Origin: Bacteroides graminisolvens DSM 19988 = JCM 15093
GTDB taxonomy: Bacteria > Bacteroidota > Bacteroidia > Bacteroidales > Bacteroidaceae
Length of the DNA: 64,000 nt
Direction: 5' to 3'
Assembly (NCBI RefSeq): GCF_000428125.1
Contig: NZ_ATZI01000004.1
Coordinates: 124,001 to 188,000, forward strand
Shown piece by piece: positions 18,916-26,939 of the stretch. Every line of letters begins with the position of its first letter. Within the stretch, counting starts at the first letter, position 1. Position numbers and translations under genes: made by a program. Below the pieces are notes generated by a model that was given only the letters and a program-made list of their open reading frames with translations, was not told where the DNA came from and did no database searches.

Positions 18916-19104
18916 ACCACACTTTTTTTTCTCTGGGAGAAGAGTTGTGAAATAGAGTCAAGGTAAATGGTACTCTTTTTAGAATGCTTTGTTTGATCTG
19001 TATTTTATATATTGATAAGGTGCAATAATTGAACTTTTATTTCCGGCTTGGGTTTCTACTAACAAAAAAGTAAATGATCAAAGTCTCAACTTCGTTTATT
19101 CAAC

Positions 19105-19112
19105 TATCTTTG
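19105..19112 (+). promoter_or_regulatory. -7 box of the first PUL regulator
   Basis: TATCTTTG matches TAnnTTTG. Transcription would begin near 19118, only about 17 nt before the ATG at 19135, which supports that start over the upstream TTG. Confidence 0.5.
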
Positions 19113-19134
19113 CAGAACCTTAATATTGTATATT

Positions 19135-21960
19135 ATGAACTTGAAAAAAATCTTTTATTTTCTTTTTATACTTTGTTTTATAGAGATTCATGCAGCCGAA
19201 AAACCGTTTATTATTAATATCTATAGGGATAAATACAAGGCCGCCAATAAGAACTGGAGTGCATGCCAGGATGAGAGGGGGATAATGTATTTTGGTAACG
19301 ATAAAGGCTTGCTGGAATTCGACGGCATGGTCTGGAAATTGCATCCGAGTATAAACGGTTCTTATATTAAAGGAATCGGTATTGAGTCACACGAGGTTAT
19401 TTATACCGGCGGTTTTGAAGACATTGGCCGTTGGAATCGTGATGTTTCCGGCAATCTGAAATACATTAGCTTCAAAAAGCTCCTGCCCAAAGGGATGTTG
19501 CATAACGAAACAATCTGGCGGGTGTGCGTCGATAACAAAAACAAGAAGGTTTATTACCAATCGTTCGGACACATCTATATCTTTAATGGAACGTCTGTTC
19601 GCCAACTAGGATTGAAAAACGGTTTGCTGTTTCTTCATCAGGTGGGTGATGAGTATTGGGTACAGGAGATTTACGGTTCGCTGTATCGGCTCACGAACGA
19701 TAAGTTGCAACGAATAGAAGGCAGTGACATTTTCAAAGGGAAGCTGGCCCGGGTTATTTTAGCACACGGTAATGGTCAGTGTTTGGTTGGCACTTCTTCG
19801 GGAGAGATTTATCGGTATGCCGGAGGGCGTTTTACGCTTTGGAACAAGGCATTCAGTGAAGTGCTTCGTGACAAGGAACTCAATAGTGCGGTCGGTGTGC
19901 CTAAGCGGGGGACTTACTACTGGGGAACTTTGCTCGACGGAGTGTATGAGACTGATGCCGACGGAAATGTTTTAGCTCACTACTCGTCAAAGAATTCGTT
20001 GCAAAACAATACGATTCTGGCTTTGTGCAAAGATAACCTGGATAATGTGTGGGTAGGTATGGACCGGGGACTGGCGTACATTCGCTACACCAAAGGGCTT
20101 AGTTATTATAACTCTTTCTCGCAAGATATCGGGGCTGTGTATTGTGCTACTTATTGGAATAATTATCTGCTCATAGGAACCAATCAGGGGGTGTATTACA
20201 TCCCTCAAAAATCTCTTTTCAGTTCCGACTATTTTTCTTCGCTGAAATTTATGAAAGGCACGCAAGGACAGGTGTGGAGCTTCTCTGCGGTGGATGGCCG
20301 ACTGTTTTGCGGGCATAACATGAGTATTCTCGAAATTGGGAAGGATATGAATGCATCGGCTCCTTACCCCTTGCATACGGGGGTGTTCCGTATTACAAAG
20401 TTGCCGGTGAAGGATCGTAATCTGCTGTTTGTGGTTACGTATAACAAACCGGCCATTGTCGATATGGACACGCGCAAGGTGTGGGAGGTAAGTGGAATCT
20501 CTAAATCGGTTATTAATGCGGAGGTCGATCACTTAAATAATATCTGGATGGAAACGGTGGGACAGGGTATCTATAAGTGTCGGCTAACGGATGACTACAA
20601 GTCTTATCACTATCTTTTTTATTATGGAACGGAGAAAGATAAGTCTCTTCCTGAGAAATTATCACTGTTCAAGGTCGGCGGCAGAATTGTATTTCTAGGT
20701 GATAATACTTTCTGGGTATATGATGAGAACAGAGATCAGATTGTACCCGAGAATAAATTGAATAAATGCTTTGCGCAGGTCAGTGACTTGAAGCGACTGG
20801 TTCACATCAACGACGATCAGAGCTGGGCTATCACGAGTTCTTCCATTTATCGATTGATGTACGATGGTTACATTGCCCGGATTTTGGAGGCGTATAATGT
20901 AGATAACGATAACTTGTCGCTAGTGAATGCGGATGAGAACATTTCTGTGCTGAACGATTCTGTATCACTGGTGTGTCTTGATGCGGGATTTATTCTTCAT
21001 AATTTGCATGAAAAAAGTGCCGGAGTGAAATTAAATGCTCCTCTTATCGAATCAGTCAAGATCAGCATATCCGGCGGAAAGGAACGTTATCTGGCTCCCG
21101 GTGAGGATGCTGAAATTCCTTATAATTATAACAATGTGACGTTTAATTTCACGGAAAGTCATTCGTTTACTTCCAACCTTTCTGTGCAGTACATTCTTGA
21201 GGGGATGGGTAATGAATGGAGCGAACCGTCTACTTCGGGGAGTGTTTTTTACGCTCGTTTGCCCAAAGGCAGTTACACGTTTAAACTAAGAACGATTGAC
21301 GGATTGGGCAATGAGTCCGAAGAGACTGTGTATCGGTTTGAAATCTTGTCTCCCTGGTATCAAACGTATTGGGCTTATCTGCTTTATGTACTTATTACCG
21401 GCTCTGTGCTTTACTTGGTGTGGATGCTTATCTTAAGGCGGTATCGCAATCTGCACTTGCAGAAAGTTCGTGCACGTGAGGCTCGTTACTTGAGGAGGAT
21501 GAACGAAAACTTACTCAATAAAATAGAGGAGAAAGATGCCGAGCTGTTTACACAGACTTCTTTTATCATCAAAAAGAACGAACTGATTCTGAGTTTGAAG
21601 AATATAGCCGACGATTTCTATGCAAAGAGTGCTCAGAAATCATTGCTGCCTTTTATTCAGAAAATAAATGCACTTTTAGCCAATAACATGGATACGGAAG
21701 ACGACTGGAATATGTTCCTTATCCGCTTTGAAGAGAAACATAAGAATTTTTTCAAGAAGCTCAAAATGCTGTATCCGCAACTGACCAACAATGACCTGAG
21801 GTTATGCGCTTGCTTGAAACTTGGTTTGGAATCAAAGGACATTGCTTCTTTAATGAACATATCAGTACGGGCAGTAGAGAATAACCGCTATCGGTTAAGA
21901 AAAAAACTCGATTTGAAACCTACTCAAAACCTCAACGACTGCTTTATGGAGATTGACTGA
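19135..21960 (+). CDS. Membrane-spanning propeller / Y_Y_Y / LuxR-type HTH transcriptional regulator
   Basis: A 941-residue regulator: signal or anchor at 1-20, beta-propeller repeats of the two-component-regulator type ('LDNVWVGMDRGLAYI'), a Y_Y_Y immunoglobulin-like domain before the membrane, and one transmembrane helix at about 746-768. A coiled coil follows, then a C-terminal helix-turn-helix of LuxR/GerE type at about 886-930 ('LESKDIASLMNISVRAVENN'). There is no histidine kinase or receiver domain, so the periplasmic sensor is joined directly to DNA binding, as in SusR-like one-component PUL regulators. It lies immediately upstream of and co-oriented with susC/susD, so it likely senses an oligosaccharide from that PUL and activates it. 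The ligand is unknown. Confidence 0.85.
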   Translation: MNLKKIFYFLFILCFIEIHAAEKPFIINIYRDKYKAANKNWSACQDERGIMYFGNDKGLLEFDGMVWKLHPSINGSYIKGIGIESHEVIYTGGFEDIGRWNRDVSGNLKYISFKKLLPKGMLHNETIWRVCVDNKNKKVYYQSFGHIYIFNGTSVRQLGLKNGLLFLHQVGDEYWVQEIYGSLYRLTNDKLQRIEGSDIFKGKLARVILAHGNGQCLVGTSSGEIYRYAGGRFTLWNKAFSEVLRDKELNSAVGVPKRGTYYWGTLLDGVYETDADGNVLAHYSSKNSLQNNTILALCKDNLDNVWVGMDRGLAYIRYTKGLSYYNSFSQDIGAVYCATYWNNYLLIGTNQGVYYIPQKSLFSSDYFSSLKFMKGTQGQVWSFSAVDGRLFCGHNMSILEIGKDMNASAPYPLHTGVFRITKLPVKDRNLLFVVTYNKPAIVDMDTRKVWEVSGISKSVINAEVDHLNNIWMETVGQGIYKCRLTDDYKSYHYLFYYGTEKDKSLPEKLSLFKVGGRIVFLGDNTFWVYDENRDQIVPENKLNKCFAQVSDLKRLVHINDDQSWAITSSSIYRLMYDGYIARILEAYNVDNDNLSLVNADENISVLNDSVSLVCLDAGFILHNLHEKSAGVKLNAPLIESVKISISGGKERYLAPGEDAEIPYNYNNVTFNFTESHSFTSNLSVQYILEGMGNEWSEPSTSGSVFYARLPKGSYTFKLRTIDGLGNESEETVYRFEILSPWYQTYWAYLLYVLITGSVLYLVWMLILRRYRNLHLQKVRAREARYLRRMNENLLNKIEEKDAELFTQTSFIIKKNELILSLKNIADDFYAKSAQKSLLPFIQKINALLANNMDTEDDWNMFLIRFEEKHKNFFKKLKMLYPQLTNNDLRLCACLKLGLESKDIASLMNISVRAVENNRYRLRKKLDLKPTQNLNDCFMEID

Positions 21961-22017
21961 TTTAGTCTTGTAAGTGCTTGTATATCAGAATATAATTTTA
22001 TTTTGAGAGGTAAATGT

Positions 22018-22081
22018 GAGGTGCTTTGTTTGTTAAAAAGCACCTCCATGTATCTATTATGAGGAACTTTTTTTGTTCCTC
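22018..22081 (+). promoter_or_regulatory. Two tandem hairpins upstream of susC
   Basis: Hairpin 1 pairs GAGGTGCTTT (22018-22027) with AAAGCACCTC (22037-22046). Hairpin 2 pairs GAGGAAC (22061-22067) with GTTCCTC (22075-22081) around a loop of seven T. They end about 170 bp before the susC ATG. They may terminate the regulator message or act in a susC leader; the first lacks a T-run after the stem. The rest of 22082-22254 shows no clear promoter. Confidence 0.5.
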
Positions 22082-22254
22082 CGATTTTCCATTGATATGT
22101 TTGCTTCCGATTTCAATTGCCGCCAATATCTGGTTGCTCTTTGTTAACTTGATACCTGATTATAACAGGGCCCGTTTAATTGGTTTTGAATGAACAGGGA
22201 GTGTGCTGAAACGGCAAGGAGAATCGAAAGTGTTTATTGTTAAAATTTAATGCA

Positions 22255-25200
22255 ATGAAAAAACAATCTTTTAAAGAAAAATCTACGAAGAGTTTGTGCC
22301 GATTAAGAGCTATATCTTTCCTGATAGGCGTTATGGGCATCTGCTTCTCTTCTGTTTTTGCTCAGAATACGACTCTCACGGGTAAGGTAACTAACGAACA
22401 GAACGAGCCTCTGATTGGAGTTGCAGTTCAGGTGGTTAATTCTTCCGGCGGTTCTATAACAGATATCGATGGCAATTATTCCATTCTAGCTGCTCCAAAT
22501 GCTACTTTACGATTCTCTTATATCGGAATGAAAACGCTGGTAGTAAAGGTCGACGGCCGTAAAGTGATCAACGTGTCGATGGCCGAAGATGTTACCATGT
22601 TGACCGAAACGGTTGTTATTGGTTATGGCTCGGCAAAGAAGCGCGACCTGACCGGATCAATCACTAATATTAAAGGGGAGGAAATTGCTAACAAACCGGC
22701 TTCAAATCCTTTATCGTCTTTACAAGGTAAGGTGGCCGGTGTGCAAGTGGTGAATACCGGACGTGCCGGTGCCGATCCTGAAATTCGTGTTCGTGGTACC
22801 AACTCTATCAACGGTTTTGCTCCGCTGTATATTGTTGACGGACTGTTTAACGATAATATTAATTTCCTCAATCCGGCCGATATTGAATCAATGGAGATTC
22901 TGAAAGACCCTTCTTCATTGGCTATCTTTGGTGTACGTGGTGCCAATGGGGTGATTATTGTAACTACCAAGAAGGCCAAAGCCGGACAAACGCTGGTTAA
23001 TATCAATACTTCTTTCGGCTGGAAAAGGGTGGTCGACAAGATTGACATGGCCAATGCGGCTGAGTTCAAGGAATTATATAATGAACAACTTACCAACCAG
23101 GGAACTGCTCCGTTTGATTTCTCTGATTGGAATGCGGATACCGATTGGCAGGATGCAATCTTTCAAACCGGCTTTGTAACCAATAACAACATCAGCATTA
23201 CCGGTGCTTCTGATAAGAATAGATTTTATTTGGGAGTGGGTTATTCCAGTGAACAAGGTAACATTAAGCATGAAAAGTATAGCAAGATTACGCTGAATGC
23301 CAGCAATGAATATAGCGTAAACAAAGATTTGAGATTCGGTTTCCAATTTAATGGAGCACGTATATTGCCTACAGATGCTAAAGAGGTGCTTAGTGCTATT
23401 CGTGCCACTCCGGTTGCTCCCATTTTTAATGATGAGTATCAGCTGTTTGCAGCTCTTCCTGAATTTCAGAAAGCACAGATCAGCAACCCGATGGTGGATG
23501 TTGAAGAACGTGCCAACACAACCAGAGCTACCAATTACAGGGCTGCCGGTAATGTGTACGGGGAATGGAATTTCTTGAAGAAGTTTACTTTCCGCACTAC
23601 TTTCTCAATGGATTATGCTTCAAACAATTCTCGCAAATATACGCCTATCGTGAAGGTGTATGATCCTGAAGCAGCGGGTAACATCAATATTTTGGGAACG
23701 AAGAAAACGGCTGTTGAACAAACCAAGAGTGATGAGACAAAGGTGCAGAGCGATTACTTGCTCACGTATGTTGATTCGTTTAATGATCATAACATAACCG
23801 TAACTGCCGGCTTTACTACCTATTACAATTCGTATAGCTCACTTACTGCCGGTCGTGATCAAGGTGTGGGATTGGTTATTGCCGATGATCCTGATAAATG
23901 GTATGTAAGCATTGGTGATGCAGGCGCTTCAACCAATGGCAGTTCGCAGTGGGAACGTACCACCGTATCTGCTCTGGCTCGTTTGCTGTATAACTACAAA
24001 GGGAAGTATTTGCTGAATGCTTCTTTCCGTCGCGATGGTTCTTCTGCTTTCTCTTACACTGGTAATCAGTGGCAGAACTTCTACTCCATTGGTGGTGGTT
24101 GGTTAATGTCGGAAGAGAAGTTTATGTCTGATCAACATTTCTTCGATATGTTGAAGTTGAAAGGTTCTTGGGGTACACTAGGTAATCAGGCCATGAAGTC
24201 TGCTTATCCGGCTCAACCGTTGTTGCTCAACTCATCTTCTGCCGTATTTGGAGACAACATTATACCGGGCTATCAATTGGAATATTTACCCAATCCTAAC
24301 TTGCGTTGGGAAAAGGTGGAAGCGTGGGAAGCCGGTTTTGATGCTAATATGTTGAAGAATCGTTTGCATGTGGAAGGTGTGTATTATCACAAGAATACGA
24401 AGGATTTGCTGGCTACTGTTCCGGGATTATCGGGCACAGTACCGGGTGTAGGTAATTTGGGTGAGATTGAAAATAAGGGTATAGAACTAGCCGCTTCGTG
24501 GAGTGACCGCAAAGGCGACTGGGGATATAGCATTGGCGGTAACTTGACTACCATTAAAAACAAGGTATTAAGTCTGGTACAGAATGGTTATTCCATAATT
24601 GATGGTGCCAAGAGCATGAGTTACACGCAGGCAGGCTATCCTATCGGATATTTCTACGGATACAAGGTGGAAGGTGTGTATCAATCGGCTGCTGAGATTG
24701 CTAATTCTCCCGTCAACAAGCTGGCAACAGTGACTCCCGGTGACTTGAAATTTGTAGATGTAGACGGAGATGAAATGATAACTCCGGCCGACCGTACTAT
24801 TATTGGTAATCCAACACCGGATTTTACTTACGGCATTAATTTAGGTGTGTCTTACAAGAATCTGGAACTAAGCATCGACATGATGGGACAGCAGGGAAAT
24901 GAAATATTCCGTACTTGGGATAATTATAATTGGTCACAGTTCAACTACATGGCTCAACGAGTGGGTCGCTGGCACGGTGAAGGAACGTCGAATACACAAC
25001 CTTTGCTGAATATTAAGCACACCATTAATAACCAGAACTCTGATTATTATATTGAAGACGGTAGTTTCTTCCGCATACGTAACATTCAGTTGGCTTATAA
25101 CTTTGACAAAGGATTCCTGGATAAGTTACGCATAAAAGCCTTAAAGGTTTACACCAATATTCAGAATCTCAAGACTTGGAAGAACAATACCGGTTATACT

Positions 25201-25296
25201 CCTGAACTGGGAGGCTCTGCTACGGCTTTCGGTGTTGATGATGGTTCGTATCCTATGCCGGCTGTGTATACGTTTGGCCTTAACTTAACTTTCTAA
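22255..25296 (+). CDS. SusC/RagA-like TonB-dependent transporter of the first PUL
   Basis: The ATG at 22255 gives 1013 residues with an extended signal peptide ending near 'SVFAQ'. The order is a carboxypeptidase-regulatory-like domain ('LTGKVTNEQNEPLIGVAV', about 38-110), the TonB box/linker 'TETVVIGYGSAKKRDL', a plug domain ('VRGTNSINGFAPLYIVDG', 'GVRGANGVIIVTTKK'), and a 22-strand-type barrel ending in the aromatic C-terminal LNLTF. It imports oligosaccharides across the outer membrane with its SusD partner, encoded 21 bp downstream. By context the cargo is probably beta-1,2-glucan fragments (see the GH144-like gene downstream); that is inference. Confidence 0.93.
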   Translation: MKKQSFKEKSTKSLCRLRAISFLIGVMGICFSSVFAQNTTLTGKVTNEQNEPLIGVAVQVVNSSGGSITDIDGNYSILAAPNATLRFSYIGMKTLVVKVDGRKVINVSMAEDVTMLTETVVIGYGSAKKRDLTGSITNIKGEEIANKPASNPLSSLQGKVAGVQVVNTGRAGADPEIRVRGTNSINGFAPLYIVDGLFNDNINFLNPADIESMEILKDPSSLAIFGVRGANGVIIVTTKKAKAGQTLVNINTSFGWKRVVDKIDMANAAEFKELYNEQLTNQGTAPFDFSDWNADTDWQDAIFQTGFVTNNNISITGASDKNRFYLGVGYSSEQGNIKHEKYSKITLNASNEYSVNKDLRFGFQFNGARILPTDAKEVLSAIRATPVAPIFNDEYQLFAALPEFQKAQISNPMVDVEERANTTRATNYRAAGNVYGEWNFLKKFTFRTTFSMDYASNNSRKYTPIVKVYDPEAAGNINILGTKKTAVEQTKSDETKVQSDYLLTYVDSFNDHNITVTAGFTTYYNSYSSLTAGRDQGVGLVIADDPDKWYVSIGDAGASTNGSSQWERTTVSALARLLYNYKGKYLLNASFRRDGSSAFSYTGNQWQNFYSIGGGWLMSEEKFMSDQHFFDMLKLKGSWGTLGNQAMKSAYPAQPLLLNSSSAVFGDNIIPGYQLEYLPNPNLRWEKVEAWEAGFDANMLKNRLHVEGVYYHKNTKDLLATVPGLSGTVPGVGNLGEIENKGIELAASWSDRKGDWGYSIGGNLTTIKNKVLSLVQNGYSIIDGAKSMSYTQAGYPIGYFYGYKVEGVYQSAAEIANSPVNKLATVTPGDLKFVDVDGDEMITPADRTIIGNPTPDFTYGINLGVSYKNLELSIDMMGQQGNEIFRTWDNYNWSQFNYMAQRVGRWHGEGTSNTQPLLNIKHTINNQNSDYYIEDGSFFRIRNIQLAYNFDKGFLDKLRIKALKVYTNIQNLKTWKNNTGYTPELGGSATAFGVDDGSYPMPAVYTFGLNLTF

Positions 25297-25317
25297 TTAC
25301 CCTTAAAATTGCACATT

Positions 25318-26847
25318 ATGAAACTGAATAAATATATATTATCGCTGATGTTGGCTACTTCCGTCTTTGGCCTAACAGGTTGTAGTGATTTTCTGGATCG
25401 TAGCCCTCTTGGACAGTTTACCGAGGATGATACACCCGAAGGTGGCTCGTCAATAGACGGACAGGTTTTCAGTATGTACACGATGATGCGTAGCTATAAC
25501 ATTACCGCTGGTATTCCTGCTTTCATGGTACACAACGTTCGTTCCGAAGATTCTGAAAAAGGAAGTTCGGCTGGCGATGGGGCAGACCAGGCTGCGTTTT
25601 GGGATGATTTTGAGTATACCACGAATAACGGAACCGTAAAAGCCTATTGGTCTCAAAACTATACGATCATCTATCAGGCAAACTCTGTTATCGATGCGGT
25701 CAATAATTTGAGCTCTGATGATGAAGGTGTTAAAAGGAATAAGGGTGAGGCTCTCTTTTTCCGTGCTTATTGTTACTTTAATCTGGTCAGGGCGTTTGGC
25801 GAGGTTCCTTTGGTGACGGCCAAAATTCGCGATGCAGCCGAAGCTAATGTCCCTAAAACGACTGTGGAGAAGATTTATGAGCAAATTGACCTGGATTTGG
25901 ATGAGGCTGAAAAGCTACTTCCCAGACAATGGACTTCCGAATATATCGGTCGGTTAACTTGGGGAGCTGCCCGTGCACTACATGCACGTACGTACATGAT
26001 GAGAAATAGTTGGAGTAACATGTCTGCTGCTGCCAAAGAGGTAATGAGTTCCGGACTGTATAACTTAGATACTCCTTACGATCAGATATTTACGGATGCA
26101 GGTGAGAATTGCAGTGAGTCTGTCTTTGAATTGCAATGTGCGTCAACAGCTGCTCTGCCGGCCAGTACTTCCATCGGAAGTCAGTTTTGCCAGGTACAAG
26201 GTGTGCGTGGCTCGGGTGAATGGAACTTAGGCTGGGGTTGGCACATGGCTACCAAAGAACTAGGTACGGCTTACGAATCGGGCGATCCGCGTAAGGATGC
26301 TACTTTGCTTTATTTCCGTAAAAGTGCCGATGAACCTGTTACAGCTGCTAATACGAACAAACCTTATGGGGAGTCTCCGGTCTCTTCTGCAATGGGAGCT
26401 TATTATAATAAAAAGGCTTATACAAACCCGGCTAAGCGTAAGGAGTTTACCAACAGTGGTTTTTGGGTGAATATTCGTCTGATCAGGTATGCCGATGTGG
26501 TATTGATGGCTGCTGAGGCTGCTAATGAATTAGGCAACACGAAGGAGGCTTCTGATGATTTGGAAATGGTGCGTGCACGTGCTCGTGGCAATGATAATAC
26601 CATTTTGCCTAAGGTTACTACATTGGATCAGGCTTTGTTGAGAGATGCCATTCGTCACGAACGCCGCGTGGAACTGGGATTGGAGTTTGACCGTTTCTAC
26701 GATTTGGTTCGTTGGGGTATAGCTAAAGATGTTCTGCATGCGGCTGGTAAGGTGAAGTATCAGGATAAGCACCGTTATTTACCGCTACCTCAAGATGAGA
26801 TTGATAAGTCGAACGGGGTATTGGTTCAGAATTCGGATTATAAATAA
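25318..26847 (+). CDS. SusD/RagB-like surface glycan-binding lipoprotein of the first PUL
   Basis: The start at 25318 gives 509 residues with a lipoprotein signal and Cys22 (LTGCSDFLDRSP, the usual SusD opening). Typical SusD segments are present: 'GEALFFRAYCYFNLVRAFGE', 'VVLMAAEAANELGNTKEASD' and the C-terminal 'RRVELGLEFDRFYDLVRWG'. The TPR-like helices hold the plug of the partner SusC as a hinged lid. It is separated from the downstream GH3 by a strong hairpin, so susC-susD may be more abundantly expressed than the enzymes. Confidence 0.93.
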   Translation: MKLNKYILSLMLATSVFGLTGCSDFLDRSPLGQFTEDDTPEGGSSIDGQVFSMYTMMRSYNITAGIPAFMVHNVRSEDSEKGSSAGDGADQAAFWDDFEYTTNNGTVKAYWSQNYTIIYQANSVIDAVNNLSSDDEGVKRNKGEALFFRAYCYFNLVRAFGEVPLVTAKIRDAAEANVPKTTVEKIYEQIDLDLDEAEKLLPRQWTSEYIGRLTWGAARALHARTYMMRNSWSNMSAAAKEVMSSGLYNLDTPYDQIFTDAGENCSESVFELQCASTAALPASTSIGSQFCQVQGVRGSGEWNLGWGWHMATKELGTAYESGDPRKDATLLYFRKSADEPVTAANTNKPYGESPVSSAMGAYYNKKAYTNPAKRKEFTNSGFWVNIRLIRYADVVLMAAEAANELGNTKEASDDLEMVRARARGNDNTILPKVTTLDQALLRDAIRHERRVELGLEFDRFYDLVRWGIAKDVLHAAGKVKYQDKHRYLPLPQDEIDKSNGVLVQNSDYK

Positions 26848-26869
26848 TAGGTATTATATAAATATGTAT

Positions 26870-26918
26870 GTCTAAGAAGGGAGTGTTTAGGCATAACCTT
26901 CTTAGACTCTTTTATTTC
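26870..26918 (+). terminator. Intercistronic hairpin with T-rich tail between susD and GH3
   Basis: GTCTAAGAAGG (26870-26880) and CCTTCTTAGAC (26897-26907) form a perfect 11-bp stem with a 16-nt loop, followed by TCTTTTATTTC. It lies inside what is otherwise one operon, so it probably acts as a partial terminator or mRNA 3' stabiliser. Confidence 0.65.
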
Positions 26919-26939
26919 AATTGGTAAAATTAGTCACTT

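Larger units (their letters stand above)
17866..19104. other. Gene-poor interval with repeats and a candidate small RNA
   Basis: No reading frame here resembles a known protein; the one open frame of about 95 codons (18212-18499) runs through repeats and looks accidental. The interval contains a promoter-terminator pair (18103-18206), four copies of GACGGTTT or its complement (18214-18329), an 11-bp hairpin (18278-18309), two tandem 21-bp repeats (18353-18394), and three copies of GTGAGGGTAA (18808-18915). It separates the restriction-modification operon from the first PUL. Origin unknown; decayed mobile DNA or a regulatory RNA locus are both possible. Confidence 0.6.
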
